Origin: Winslowiella toletana
Lineage (GTDB): Bacteria; Pseudomonadota; Gammaproteobacteria; Enterobacterales; Enterobacteriaceae
Direction: 5' to 3'
DNA length: 64,000 nucleotides
NCBI RefSeq assembly: GCF_032164335.1
Contig: NZ_CP134152.1
Coordinates: 3,658,001-3,722,000 of the forward strand
Shown here: in pieces, positions 44,903-54,680 of the stretch
Numbering within the stretch: position 1 is the stretch's first letter
Layout: the number at the start of each line of letters is the position of its first letter
Program-made: the position numbers and the translations under genes
Notes under the pieces: generated by a model
Seen by the model: only the letters and a program-made list of their open reading frames with translations
What the model was told of the DNA's origin: nothing
Database searches by the model: none

Positions 44903-46303
44903 TTAGCTGTGGTTAAAACCACTCGCTTCATCTTCAGACAGCGGATTAATGACCGGATGCTGTTCGAAATGCTGCAGCGCACGTTTCATATCTTCAATTA
45001 ACAGGCAGCCGAGATCATAACTGACCCCATGCCGCACCAGTATGCGCTGAATGACCAGATCTTCCCGATTAGCCGGCATCGAGTAAGCCGGTACCTGCCA
45101 GCCGCGCGACCGCAATTTGTCTGCAAGGTCATACAGGGTATAACCACCGATATTTGCCCCCTCTTTCAGTTTCCATGCCAGCGCCGGAATACCTTTGTTG
45201 CTGTCGCCATCAAACAGAATTTCAAACGGCCCTAACTTGCCGATTTCATCAGAGAGATGCTGCGCCGTGGCGTAGCAGGCATTATGAATTTTGGAGTAGC
45301 CTTCACGACCGAGGCGTAAGAAGTTGTAGTATTGAGCGATTATCTGGCCACCCGGGCGCGAGAAGTTCAGCGCAAACGTCGGCATATTGCCGCCAAGATA
45401 ATTGACGTTAAAAATAAGTTCTTCAGGCAAATCCGTCGCTTCACGCCATACCACCCAGCCTGCTCCCAACGGCGCCAGGCCAAATTTATGACCCGAGGTA
45501 TTAATTGATTTTACGCGCGGCAGGCGAAAATCCCATTCCAGGTCTGGCGCGCAGAACGGGGCCAGAAAGCCGCCGCTGGCACCATCTACATGCATTGGAA
45601 TATCCTGTCCGGTATCTTGTTGCAATTTGTCGAGCGCGTCACTCACCGCTTTTACCGGCTCATACTGGCAGGTGAAGGTCACACCCAGAGTCGGCACCAC
45701 ACCAATGGTATTTTCATCTACGCGCTTGAGTACTTCTTCAGGACTCATAATCAATCGCTCGCCTTCCAGCGGGATTTCACGCAGCTCGACATCAAAATAA
45801 CGGGCAAATTTATGCCAGCAAATCTGCACGGGTCCACAAATCAGGTTGGGTTTATCGGTAGAAAGCCCCTGCGCGGCGCGTTTTTTACGCCACTGCCATT
45901 TCAATGCCAGGCCACCCAACATGGCCGCTTCTGAAGAGCCAATCGTGGAGCAACCCAGCGTAGTTTCAGATGAAGGTGAGTGCCACAGGTCAGCCAGCAT
46001 ACGCACACAGCGTGCTTCAATTTCCGCAGTTTGTGGATATTCGTCTTTATCGATCATATTTTTATCGATTGACAGTTCCATCAGTTCACGAATTTCATCA
46101 TCCACCCAGGTTTGGCAAAATGTCGCCAGATTTTGACGTGAATTTCCATCCAGCATTAATTCATCACGGATGGCGCTAAATACGTTACGGGGATTACGCT
46201 CCTCATCAGGAAATTGGGATTTTGGCAACGAGGCGGCTAAATCGACTGAAGCATATACGTCATCATTATCATTGTGGTTACTAAATTCATTATTTTTGAT
46301 CAT
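44903..46303 (-). CDS. gadB: Glutamate decarboxylase
   Basis: 466 residues, the length of E. coli GadA/GadB. PLP-dependent group II decarboxylase that turns glutamate into GABA and consumes a cytosolic proton. The PLP lysine is Lys273 in [13 protein letters not shown]. Other matches are [28 protein letters not shown] and [14 protein letters not shown]. The penultimate His465, which in E. coli locks the active site at neutral pH, is retained (ends FNHS). The N-terminal about 40 residues diverge from E. coli. The ATG at 46303 has GAGGG upstream. An earlier in-frame start would add 46 unconserved residues. Confidence 0.96.
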   Translation of the reverse strand: MIKNNEFSNHNDNDDVYASVDLAASLPKSQFPDEERNPRNVFSAIRDELMLDGNSRQNLATFCQTWVDDEIRELMELSIDKNMIDKDEYPQTAEIEARCVRMLADLWHSPSSETTLGCSTIGSSEAAMLGGLALKWQWRKKRAAQGLSTDKPNLICGPVQICWHKFARYFDVELREIPLEGERLIMSPEEVLKRVDENTIGVVPTLGVTFTCQYEPVKAVSDALDKLQQDTGQDIPMHVDGASGGFLAPFCAPDLEWDFRLPRVKSINTSGHKFGLAPLGAGWVVWREATDLPEELIFNVNYLGGNMPTFALNFSRPGGQIIAQYYNFLRLGREGYSKIHNACYATAQHLSDEIGKLGPFEILFDGDSNKGIPALAWKLKEGANIGGYTLYDLADKLRSRGWQVPAYSMPANREDLVIQRILVRHGVSYDLGCLLIEDMKRALQHFEQHPVINPLSEDEASGFNHS

Positions 46304-46978
46304 AACAACCCTCATAATATTTACATAAAATACATTCGGCGAGCTCACCAGAAAGTGCAAAATCCGACCGCCATCCGGCGATCGAAAATTGCTATCAGAT
46401 TTACTTTTTGAGTCTAGGACAATTCCTGGTAAAAATATCAACAGTTAAACAATGAAAAGCTAATTGTCGTCTAAAATCCCGGCCGTGATTGGTTATGTCA
46501 CTGAAATGAATAAATATAAAATTATTTAATAATTTTCTGCAATCGGCCATATCGTGCAATCCATCCCCCGATCAGCCATCGCCTGTCAACCGGGCAAAGG
46601 ATGAGAACACTCGTATCTCCCCCTCACTCAGGAAAAACATCAATCATAAATTAAAGTTAACTATTTAGCCGGTTAGCACCTTGCTTGTGACAAGGTTTGC
46701 AGGGCAGGGATTAAGCCAGTTCAGATCATAATTTGTGAATAAAATAGCTGGCATATATGCAGGTAAAACCTGAGTTAAGCGCCACTTATATTAATAGGGT
46801 TAATTAAACAATTCGTCACTAAAAGTGATTATTAGGGCAATGCCAAATACCCTCTATTGACTTTACTATCCGCAGTTATAAAAATTACCTCAGAATAAAG
46901 CATTATCGAAATTAGCTTCTACAATTACGACAAACATACCCCAACAACCCAATAAATAAGCTTGCCAGGAGCGGTGTT
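46304..46978. promoter_or_regulatory. Long divergent region gadB / amidohydrolase
   Basis: 675 bp of AT-rich non-coding sequence between divergent genes. It must contain the gadBC promoter. I looked for a GadE-type GAD box and an EvgA box and found no convincing copy. A small inverted repeat ACCTTG / CAAGGT (46678-46683 and 46691-46696) is the only clear symmetric element. The amidohydrolase gene has an AGGAG ribosome-binding site at the right end. Confidence 0.5.
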
Positions 46979-48445
46979 ATGCAGCAACCCCCTTTGATTC
47001 AGCCTGACCATGAACATTCTGAAGCTTGCTTATGTCATAGCCCGGCATTTAAACGTATTAACACCGTATTAACCCGGCAAGCGGCAAAAGCGCAGCCTAT
47101 TAGCGCTGCAACCGTCGCGGCGGCTATCCCTGAAGGGCAATTGCAGCATGCCAATACCGCCCATAATGCTGCGCAATTAAAAGCCATTATCAATGTTCGC
47201 ATTTTTGACGGTGTTTCTGACCAGCTGCGCGAAGGAATGCAGGTGATTGTCGAAGGCAATAAAATCAGATCGGTTGAACCAGAAAACACCGCAATCCCTC
47301 CTGAGGCAGAAATTATCAACGGTGGGGGTGGCGTGCTGATGCCAGGCCTGATTGATGCCCACTGGCATGCCATCATGGCCAGACCTTCAATGATGACGGC
47401 AATGACCGCTGACTTTAACTATATTCAGGTACTGGCAATTGCCGAAGCACAGGCAACGCTGCTGCGTGGATTTACCACGGTACGCGATATGGGTGGGCCG
47501 GTATTTGGCCTGAAGCGTGCGATTGACGAACAGATCACGGTTGGACCGCGAATTTATCCTTCCGGCGCCTTTATCTCGCAGACTGGCGGTCATGGTGATT
47601 TTCGTATGCTCAGCGAAGTGCCGCGCGCCTCAGCCGATCCTCTGAGTTATATCGAACGAGTGGGAATAACGGCGATAGCCGATGGTGCCGATCAAGTGCT
47701 GCTACGCGCCAGAGAACAGCTGATGCGAGGCGCTTCGCAGGTCAAATTTATGGCCGGCGGCGGCGTAGCATCACTGTATGACGGTATTGATGTCACTGAA
47801 GGTTCAGTCCCTGAAATCCAGGCAGCGGTAACTGCCGCAGAGAACTGGGGAACTTACGTTACCGTTCACGCCTACACGGCGCGGGCCGTCACCATGGCGA
47901 TTAAAGGCGGGGTGAAATGTATTGAACACGGTCAGTTGGTGGATGAAGAAACCGTCCAGTTGATGGCGCAAGAAAACATGTGGTGGTGTCTTCAACCTTT
48001 CCTTGATGATGAAGATGCGGTTCCGATGGCGACTGCGGCCTCACGCGCTAAACAGCTGGTGATGTCCGCAGGAACCGATAACGCCTATCAGCTAGCCAAA
48101 AAGCACAAAATTAAAACGGCCTGGGGTACCGATACGCTGTTCGATGCCCGGCTCGCTACCCGTCAGGGTGCTCAGTTGGCTAAGCTGATTCGCTGGTATA
48201 CGCCTTACGAAATTCTCAAGATGGCGACCAGTGTAAATGCAGAGCTGTGTGCCCTTTCCGGGCCGCGCAATCCTTATCCCGAAAAGCTGGGGGTGATTGA
48301 GGCGAATGCTCTGGCAGATATGATTATTGTTGATGGCGATCCGCTAACCGATATCCAGCTTATTGCACAACCCGAACAAGCTTTCCGGGTGATCATGAAA
48401 AATGGACATATTTATAAAAACACCCTGGAACACCGTGCAGCTTAG
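46979..48445 (+). CDS. Metal-dependent amidohydrolase (imidazolonepropionase-like)
   Basis: 488 residues of the amidohydrolase superfamily with a complete putative binuclear metal site: H128 and H130 in DAHWHA, K256 in VKFMAGGG, H297 in VTVHAY, H317 in EHGQLV and D385 in WGTDTLFD. This is closest in style to the Xaa-Pro dipeptidase/imidazolonepropionase-related group acting on N-acyl or dipeptide-like amides. The substrate is unknown. The N-terminus lacks a signal peptide but has a Cys/His cluster (HEHSEACLCH, residues 11-20). It is followed after 33 bp by ytcA-mdtNOP, so hydrolysis and efflux of one compound class is a reasonable idea. Confidence 0.88.
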   Translation: MQQPPLIQPDHEHSEACLCHSPAFKRINTVLTRQAAKAQPISAATVAAAIPEGQLQHANTAHNAAQLKAIINVRIFDGVSDQLREGMQVIVEGNKIRSVEPENTAIPPEAEIINGGGGVLMPGLIDAHWHAIMARPSMMTAMTADFNYIQVLAIAEAQATLLRGFTTVRDMGGPVFGLKRAIDEQITVGPRIYPSGAFISQTGGHGDFRMLSEVPRASADPLSYIERVGITAIADGADQVLLRAREQLMRGASQVKFMAGGGVASLYDGIDVTEGSVPEIQAAVTAAENWGTYVTVHAYTARAVTMAIKGGVKCIEHGQLVDEETVQLMAQENMWWCLQPFLDDEDAVPMATAASRAKQLVMSAGTDNAYQLAKKHKIKTAWGTDTLFDARLATRQGAQLAKLIRWYTPYEILKMATSVNAELCALSGPRNPYPEKLGVIEANALADMIIVDGDPLTDIQLIAQPEQAFRVIMKNGHIYKNTLEHRAA

Positions 48446-48478
48446 TAAAGCGTCATAATCAGGTTAATGAGAGATTAA

Positions 48479-48808
48479 ATGGAAAATACGGACTCCTTAC
48501 GCCAACGTCGCTGGCCTCTGTTATTTCGTTCCGGGCATTTACGTTTCAGGCCGTTGGCTTTAATGCTGATAAGTACCTTTTTTCTTATCGGATGCCGCGA
48601 CGCGGGTGCGCCAACATTTTCCCTGTTTGGTTCCTGGTTTCCACTCTGGTTAGCCTGTGCAGGCGTTGGCATCATCGCGGCGATCTTAGCTCGCGTGCTG
48701 CTGATTTTTGCCGGTATTGACGATGTGCTTCCCTGCCGATTACTTGTTTATGTATGCGTGGCACTTGCCGGCGCATTTTTGTCACTGCTGCTGTTTAATC
48801 TGCGTTAA
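48479..48808 (+). CDS. ytcA: YtcA-like membrane lipoprotein
   Basis: 109 residues. A basic N-terminus, then a hydrophobic segment ending in a lipobox (FFLIGC, Cys39), and two further TM helices (PLWLACAGVGIIAAILARVLL, LLVYVCVALAGAFLSLLLF). It matches the YtcA family, which precedes mdtN in E. coli and has no known function. It is somewhat longer at the N-terminus than E. coli YtcA (about 91 residues). mdtN follows after 5 bp. Confidence 0.75.
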   Translation: MENTDSLRQRRWPLLFRSGHLRFRPLALMLISTFFLIGCRDAGAPTFSLFGSWFPLWLACAGVGIIAAILARVLLIFAGIDDVLPCRLLVYVCVALAGAFLSLLLFNLR

Positions 48809-48813
48809 AAAAA

Positions 48814-49863
48814 ATGAATACGGTGAAGGTGAAAGTGAATAAACGTCGGATAGCGGTAATTATCGCCGTGATTATCGTGATTATTGCCGCTATTTTGGGC
48901 TGGCTGACGCTGCGTCAAAGTACCTTAAATCCCTCCTCTCAGGATACGATAATCGGTGCCAGCGTGGTGAACGTCAGCAGCTCTGTCCCGGGGCGCATCC
49001 AGACCATTAATGTGAAGGAGAACGGCAAAGTCAAACGGGGTGATGTAATGTTTACCATCGATCCCTGGCTCTATCGTTTGCAGGTCGAGCAGGCAAAAGC
49101 GGAAGTGCAAATGGCGCAAGCCGCCTGGGACACTCAGCACCGCACGATGGTCGCAGAACAATCCAACGCGGCAATAACTGATGAGCAGGTTATCCGTGCG
49201 CGTGCCAACCTGCAGCTTGCCACGCAAACGCTGGCACGCCTGCAGCCAATGCTGGCAAAAGGTTACGTCACCGCGCAGCAGATTGACGATGCGCGCACAG
49301 CAAAAAAAGATGCTGAGATCAGCCTGCGACAGGCACTGAAGCAAACTGTTGCTTCCGCAGCGTTGGTAACCAGTGCTGAAGAGTCTGAGGCGTTGCTTAA
49401 AGCGCGCCGTGCGGTTCTCGCCATCGCTGAACGAGAGCTGGAAAATACCGAAATACGTGCGCCACACGATGGTTTAGTGGTGGGGCTTAATGTCTCAGCG
49501 GGAGAATACGTGGTGCCCGATCAGTCGATTTTTACGCTGATCAACAGTGAGCACTGGCACGCATCGGCTTACTTTCGCGAATCAGAACTCGCACACATTA
49601 AAGTGGGAGACTGCGCGACGGTCTACGTACTGGCCGATCGTCAACGGGCGCTACAGGGCAAAGTTGAAGGTATTGGCTGGGGGATAAGTTCAGAAGATCA
49701 AATTAACATCCCGCGTAATTTGCCTTATGTACCCAAGTCACTGAACTGGGTACGCGTTGAGCAACGTTTCCCGGTGCGGATTAATCTGCAGGACCCGCCG
49801 GCAGAATTGATGCGAATAGGTGCCAGTGCGGTAGCGATTGTACGAAATGAAGATGGTTGTTGA
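48814..49863 (+). CDS. mdtN: MdtN-type membrane fusion protein
   Basis: 349 residues of the HlyD_D23/EmrA family: one TM (about 12-30), lipoyl half-motifs (VNVSSSVPGRIQTINVKENGKV, IRAPHDGLVVGLNVSAGEYV), a helical hairpin between them, and C-terminal WVRVEQRFPVRINL...RIGASAVA, shared with E. coli MdtN (343 residues). It is the adaptor of the MdtNOP efflux system. The ATG at 48814 has no clear ribosome-binding site, suggesting coupling to ytcA. An in-frame GTG seven codons in has GAAGG upstream. Confidence 0.87.
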   Translation: MNTVKVKVNKRRIAVIIAVIIVIIAAILGWLTLRQSTLNPSSQDTIIGASVVNVSSSVPGRIQTINVKENGKVKRGDVMFTIDPWLYRLQVEQAKAEVQMAQAAWDTQHRTMVAEQSNAAITDEQVIRARANLQLATQTLARLQPMLAKGYVTAQQIDDARTAKKDAEISLRQALKQTVASAALVTSAEESEALLKARRAVLAIAERELENTEIRAPHDGLVVGLNVSAGEYVVPDQSIFTLINSEHWHASAYFRESELAHIKVGDCATVYVLADRQRALQGKVEGIGWGISSEDQINIPRNLPYVPKSLNWVRVEQRFPVRINLQDPPAELMRIGASAVAIVRNEDGC

Positions 49864-51736
49864 CGGCTTCTGGAGCAAAATGCTTCGCCAGGTAAAGCGC
49901 GACCTGGCCCCCTTCCCCGGGCGATTCGCCACGGCGTGGCGCGTCGGCGCACTCTGCGCGCTGATGGCGCTGGTTGCTATGTTGTATGGCATCCCCGAAT
50001 CAGCCATTAGCTGTTACCTTATTTTGTTCGTGATGAAGCCGGACGCCGTCGAAAGCATGGTGATGGCAATTGCGGTAACGCTATTGGTCTCTTTGGTGGT
50101 TGGATTAATTCTGCTGATTCTTCCTTTCACTCTTGAATCTGCGCCATTACGGATGGCAGTGCTGGCCGCCAGCTCTTTTTTCTTTCTCTGGCTGGGCTCG
50201 GCCAGCAAACTGGGACCGGTAGGCAGCATTATCGCTCTGGTGATCGCTTTTATTATGAGCCTGCTTGGCGATGCTCCAAATGGTGAGTTAGCGGTTCGCG
50301 CAGTGCTGTACGCCTGGCTTATGGCGGCATCACCGATGCTGTTGTTAGTGGCTTTTAATCTTTTTATCGGCCGTCCACCGTGGAAATTGTTACGTGTAAC
50401 GCTGGCTGAACGCTTACAGCTTGCCGCTGAAGCATTACAACAGCCAGACGCCAGCAATCTGCGTAAAGTGAAAGAACTGCTTCAGGAAGGGCAAAGTGAA
50501 CATCAGCAGCGCGTAATGCTGGTGCGGATTTTTCATCTGCGGCCTGCCGCCGAGGTCACCTGGCTTTCGGCCGCCGTAGCCAACAGCTATCAGCTGCTGT
50601 TGGCTACGTCTGCCCTCAGCAGAACACTGCCGGAGTCGACTCGTGCAGAACTGGCCGCCTGCTGCCGTTCCGCCGCGCAGGCTGTTGCCGCTGGCCGGAC
50701 AATTGAACCGCCATCGTTTACCCAGCCTGGCAACGCTGACGAAATACATACCGCGCTGGTGAAGCTCGCCACGCCAGATACCACAGCCGATACCGGTGTG
50801 GCTTCAACCCCCTTTTTAGCCAAAGACGCATTGACCAATCCGGTGCACCAGTACTTTGCCTTAAAGACCACGGCGGCCAGCATTATTTGTTACCTGGTTT
50901 ATACCGCACTGGACTGGCAGGATATTCATACCGCAATGATCACCTGTTATGTCGCAGCACTCGGAACGACCGGAGAGACCGTACATAAGCTAACGCTTCG
51001 CATTATCGGCTGCCTTATTGGCGCATTGATGGGGGTGCTGTCGCTTATTTTTATCGTTCCTTATATGAGTGATATTGGCCAGTTGATGTTACTGGTTTTC
51101 GTCGCATTGCTGCTGGCTGCATGGGTATCGAGTGGTAATGAACGGATCGCTTATGGGGGAATCCAGATCGGGCTGGCGTTTTTACTTACCGTATTACATA
51201 ACTTTGCCCCGAGCAGCGATTTGTCGGTTGCGCTCGACAGAATACTCGGGATTCTGTTAGGCAACCTGGTGGTGTATTTAGTCTTTACTTATCTGTGGCC
51301 GGTCGCCATTGCCGATTCTGTTCGCAAGCACATCCGTAATCTGCTCAGCAGTTTACGCGACCAGGCGGCCTTGCCATCTGCCGCTCGCCTGGCAGCGATA
51401 AGACAAGCGGCCAGTATTGAGGAAGAGCTCACCAGCGCCCGCGAGTCAATGAAATTAATCTCTTTTGAACCCTCTTCGCTGCGCCCGTCGCAAGAAGAGT
51501 ACCAACGCCTGAAAGATATCCTTAAAGAAATGGAAAAACTGTGTCCGGCACTATTTTTATCTTCAGAAACATCATCCTCAGATGTGGAACGGCTCAGTCG
51601 GCTTTGCAACGGCGAAACGGTTATCCGTTCAGCAGCAGTAAAAAGCAGCAGTCACGATGCGCCGCAGCCAGCAGAACAATCGGTTGAACATAAGATTCAA
51701 CGCAGTATCAAGCGACTTGAGGAACTTCTGGGATGA
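49847..51736 (+). CDS. mdtO: MdtO-type FUSC family efflux protein
   Basis: 629 residues with two blocks of TM helices (about 25-165 and 345-500) flanking cytoplasmic regions, as in the FUSC/aromatic-acid-exporter family. Conserved segments are TNPVHQYFALKTTAASIICYL and DWQDIHTAMITCYVAALGTTG, equivalent to E. coli MdtO TNPDYMRYAVKTLL and DWEGIHTCMLTC. It overlaps mdtN by 17 bp and mdtP by 4 bp (ATGA). The start among TTG 49838, ATG 49847 and ATG 49853 is uncertain, since none has a good ribosome-binding site. Confidence 0.85.
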   Translation: MKMVVDGFWSKMLRQVKRDLAPFPGRFATAWRVGALCALMALVAMLYGIPESAISCYLILFVMKPDAVESMVMAIAVTLLVSLVVGLILLILPFTLESAPLRMAVLAASSFFFLWLGSASKLGPVGSIIALVIAFIMSLLGDAPNGELAVRAVLYAWLMAASPMLLLVAFNLFIGRPPWKLLRVTLAERLQLAAEALQQPDASNLRKVKELLQEGQSEHQQRVMLVRIFHLRPAAEVTWLSAAVANSYQLLLATSALSRTLPESTRAELAACCRSAAQAVAAGRTIEPPSFTQPGNADEIHTALVKLATPDTTADTGVASTPFLAKDALTNPVHQYFALKTTAASIICYLVYTALDWQDIHTAMITCYVAALGTTGETVHKLTLRIIGCLIGALMGVLSLIFIVPYMSDIGQLMLLVFVALLLAAWVSSGNERIAYGGIQIGLAFLLTVLHNFAPSSDLSVALDRILGILLGNLVVYLVFTYLWPVAIADSVRKHIRNLLSSLRDQAALPSAARLAAIRQAASIEEELTSARESMKLISFEPSSLRPSQEEYQRLKDILKEMEKLCPALFLSSETSSSDVERLSRLCNGETVIRSAAVKSSSHDAPQPAEQSVEHKIQRSIKRLEELLG

Positions 51737-53220
51737 TAAAGCGCTTAGTATTTGTCGCTCATTTAATGAAAATACCGGTTTTCGCGACAGCAGCCACAGT
51801 ATGTCTGCTGGCCGGATGTGCCACGGAAAGTCTGGATCTGGCACCTGCCAGCCCGGTTTCCCCCTGGGCGCCTGACGGCATCAACCAAAATAATTTTGCT
51901 GTTCCGGCAAACTCTGCAGTGGCTGACCTCTCTCCACCTCCGGCGATAAATCAGCAGCACGTTTATCCATTATCTGAACTGATCAATATTGCCCAGATGC
52001 AAAATCCGGATACCCGCATCGCCTGGCAACAGGCGCGCCAGGCGGCGCTGGCGGTTGGTATGGTTGAAGCCACTTTTTTACCGATGATCTCAGCAAGTGT
52101 TATCGGTGGATATCAAAGCACGCGCACGCCCTTGCCCTATGCAATCGGCGATCAACACGATCTGGATACCAGCGCCAGCGCCGTGGTTCCTGCACTGGCA
52201 TTACAGTGGTTAATCTTCGATTTTGGCCAGCGTAGTGCCTTGCAGGAGGCGGCAAAACACACCTCCTGGGCCGCCAATGTGGCTTTCAACGGGATGCATC
52301 AAAAGATTATCTATGATGTCACTCGCACCTATTATCAATACGGTGCCGCGCAGTCACGACGAAAAATAGCCGAAGAGACACTACTGAATAGCCAGAAAAT
52401 TCTTGATGCTGCTCAGGCGCGTAACAAAAATGGCGTTGCGACCACGATAGAAGTGGCGCAGGCTCGTCAGCAGGTCGCGCAGTCGAAATTGAATCGTGTG
52501 ATGGCGCAGGGAACAGAACGTGACGCGTTGCAGGCATTACTGGCAGCGATGGGCATTTCTGCCTCATCGCAAATCAAGGTAGCAGATGCGGGGGATAAAC
52601 CTCTGCCGCAAACAGCCAGCGTTCCGACCCAGCAAATGATAAAACTGGCACTTTCCCGCCGTCCGGATGTGCTGGCAAGCTATGCTGCCCTTCAGGCCGC
52701 GACGGCAGGTATCAAAGCAAGCGAGGCGGATTTTTTGCCCAAAGTTTACCTTGCCAGCGCGGTCGCCGGCGGGCACGGGCGCTTTGATATTCAGGGGCTG
52801 CCCTCGATTGGTCAGCAAACCTCTTCCTCAAGTATTTTGTTGGGCGTTAGCGTACCGCTTTATGATGGAGGATTACGCGCAGCCCGGGTAAAAGAGGCTG
52901 AATCTCGCGCCGCGGCGGCAAACGAAACATTCCAGAAGATTCAGGAGGATGCGGTGCGGGAAATTGTGGTGGCTGCCGATACGCTACGATCCGCGCTTGA
53001 AGCCGATAAGGCGGCATCTGAATTGGTAGAAACGGCATTTATTACTTTCGATGCCGCACTGGATTCCTGGCGAAACGGCGTAGGGACCATCACCTTTGCC
53101 AATGAGGCCTCGAATGGCCTGCTGTATGCGAAACAGATGAGCAGTGATGCCCATGCCGCCGCATTAATCGCGGCGGCTAATCTCGCCTTTGTTATGGGTC
53201 AAATGACGTCGGCAGACTAA
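51733..53220 (+). CDS. mdtP: MdtP-type outer-membrane efflux lipoprotein
   Basis: 495 residues of the NodT/RND-type outer-membrane factor family (E. coli MdtP 488). Lipoprotein signal with lipobox LLAGC. Two OEP domains, each with a coiled-coil hairpin (LINIAQMQNPDTRIAWQQAR, MIKLALSRRPDVLASYAALQ, LLGVSVPLYDGGLRAARV). It completes the MdtNOP tripartite pump, associated in E. coli with puromycin and acriflavine resistance. It ends 8 bp from the convergent EAL gene, with no terminator between them. Confidence 0.9.
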   Translation: MIKRLVFVAHLMKIPVFATAATVCLLAGCATESLDLAPASPVSPWAPDGINQNNFAVPANSAVADLSPPPAINQQHVYPLSELINIAQMQNPDTRIAWQQARQAALAVGMVEATFLPMISASVIGGYQSTRTPLPYAIGDQHDLDTSASAVVPALALQWLIFDFGQRSALQEAAKHTSWAANVAFNGMHQKIIYDVTRTYYQYGAAQSRRKIAEETLLNSQKILDAAQARNKNGVATTIEVAQARQQVAQSKLNRVMAQGTERDALQALLAAMGISASSQIKVADAGDKPLPQTASVPTQQMIKLALSRRPDVLASYAALQAATAGIKASEADFLPKVYLASAVAGGHGRFDIQGLPSIGQQTSSSSILLGVSVPLYDGGLRAARVKEAESRAAAANETFQKIQEDAVREIVVAADTLRSALEADKAASELVETAFITFDAALDSWRNGVGTITFANEASNGLLYAKQMSSDAHAAALIAAANLAFVMGQMTSAD

Positions 53221-53228
53221 ACGGAATA

Positions 53229-54680
53229 TCAGCTGAACTGCCGCACCATGCGATCCATCTCGGCTTCTTTGACCGGTTCGGAGAGATAGAATCCCTGGAA
53301 GCTATTCACTCCCATTGCGATCAGCGTTTCAAATTTATCCTCACTGTCGACACCTTCGGCAGTGCAGAGGGTTTCTGTCATTTCGCTGTAATACAAGATA
53401 GCTTTTATCAGGCTGCAATCACTCTCATTACTGCCAAATTTATCCACCAGATCTTTATCGAGCTTAAGACCATCAAAATGAACATGCCGTACCGGGAACA
53501 TAACATGGTCGTTGGAGAAGCAGTCATCAAGCACCAGGCGACAACCGATCTGACGGATACGGTTCATGGTAACCGGAATTCTTGGATCTTTGGTTACGTC
53601 GATGCTTTCAGCAAACTCAAACACCAGTCTGTCAGCCCATTCTGGCTGATGCAGCAGTTCAACGGCTTTCTTTGCCATGCCCGGCAAGGCATCTCCTGAA
53701 GAGAGCTCGGGTGGTATATTTACTGAGAAAAAGTATTTGCCGTTATATTTATTGATTCCACGTACCGCAGCATCCAGTACCAATGCTGTAAGTTTCAGCC
53801 AGGTATTTTTGTTATTCAGATGCGTCAGGAATTCTGCCGGTTTCTGAATGCGCCCGTTTCGACGCCAGCGCAACAAAATTTCAAAACCGGTGGCCTGTTT
53901 TTTTCTGTTTGTTATCACCTGATAGACAGGAAAAATTCCTTTACTTTCAATGTCATCATTAAAAACACTTTCAACATTCTGTATTTTTGATAGCTGAGAA
54001 TCCCGGATATTACGCGATAAATCCCTGGTCATTTTTGCATCATTGAGCCAGCGCTGAATAAATTGCATTTTGCGCAGACCTTCATGCCGATGGGTATAGA
54101 TGGTTTTATCGGCAAGCCCCAACCGGCGCGATTGTACTTTCACCGGCACGCCGCGATAAAAACTCAGTACCGCGTCCAGCTCCCGGCTGCTTAATCCGTT
54201 ATAAACGCTGCCGGTCAGGCGCTCTTCCATTCTTGCCGCCACTTCCAGCAGGTGGAAATCATCCTGAACAATCTCATGGCACGTCAGCGATGAGCCCGCC
54301 ACGCGAATCGCTGATATTTTATCTTTATCATAAACCAGCGATAACAACATGCGGTATAACCAACTTAAGGGCAGGCTACAGAGGATCAGCACCGAAACCG
54401 GCTTATGAGAATAATTCAGCAGGAAAACCAGTTTTTTAAGCGTACTGAGAACCGAGCTAACATCCCCCTGCAAAAACACGGAAATGCGAATTTCACTGGC
54501 TCTGAAAATAACGTCAAGCTCATCTTTTTTAACATGATCAGCATCGTATACAACGCGTGAAGCGTCGATACCTTTACCTGCCAGAAGGCGCGAAAGGCCT
54601 TCATAGGCAAAGCTACACGCTGAGATTATATAAGCGTTTGTATAGGGGTTCTGAGCGTTACCATCAGCAATCCTGGCCAT
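53229..54680 (-). CDS. LuxR-type HTH / EAL-domain protein
   Basis: 483 residues. An N-terminal response-regulator-like region without a clear phospho-Asp (1-140), a LuxR-type HTH (about 163-215: LSSRELDAVLSFYRG, GLADKTIYTHRHEGL), and a C-terminal EAL domain (about 245-480). EAL hallmarks: EIL at 267-269, Asn321 in NIPP, Asp385-Asp386, Lys407 in LKLDKD, Glu442 in AEGVD and Gln462. Most metal ligands are present, but loop 6 reads DDCFSND instead of DDFGTG, so phosphodiesterase activity may be weak or replaced by c-di-GMP sensing. AAGGAG ribosome-binding site. It may tie c-di-GMP to transcription of the nearby adhesin system. Confidence 0.85.
   Translation of the reverse strand: MARIADGNAQNPYTNAYIISACSFAYEGLSRLLAGKGIDASRVVYDADHVKKDELDVIFRASEIRISVFLQGDVSSVLSTLKKLVFLLNYSHKPVSVLILCSLPLSWLYRMLLSLVYDKDKISAIRVAGSSLTCHEIVQDDFHLLEVAARMEERLTGSVYNGLSSRELDAVLSFYRGVPVKVQSRRLGLADKTIYTHRHEGLRKMQFIQRWLNDAKMTRDLSRNIRDSQLSKIQNVESVFNDDIESKGIFPVYQVITNRKKQATGFEILLRWRRNGRIQKPAEFLTHLNNKNTWLKLTALVLDAAVRGINKYNGKYFFSVNIPPELSSGDALPGMAKKAVELLHQPEWADRLVFEFAESIDVTKDPRIPVTMNRIRQIGCRLVLDDCFSNDHVMFPVRHVHFDGLKLDKDLVDKFGSNESDCSLIKAILYYSEMTETLCTAEGVDSEDKFETLIAMGVNSFQGFYLSEPVKEAEMDRMVRQFS

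Noticed and set aside
46304..46978. Search for a GAD box or EvgA box upstream of gadB
   Set aside because: No segment matched either consensus well enough to report.
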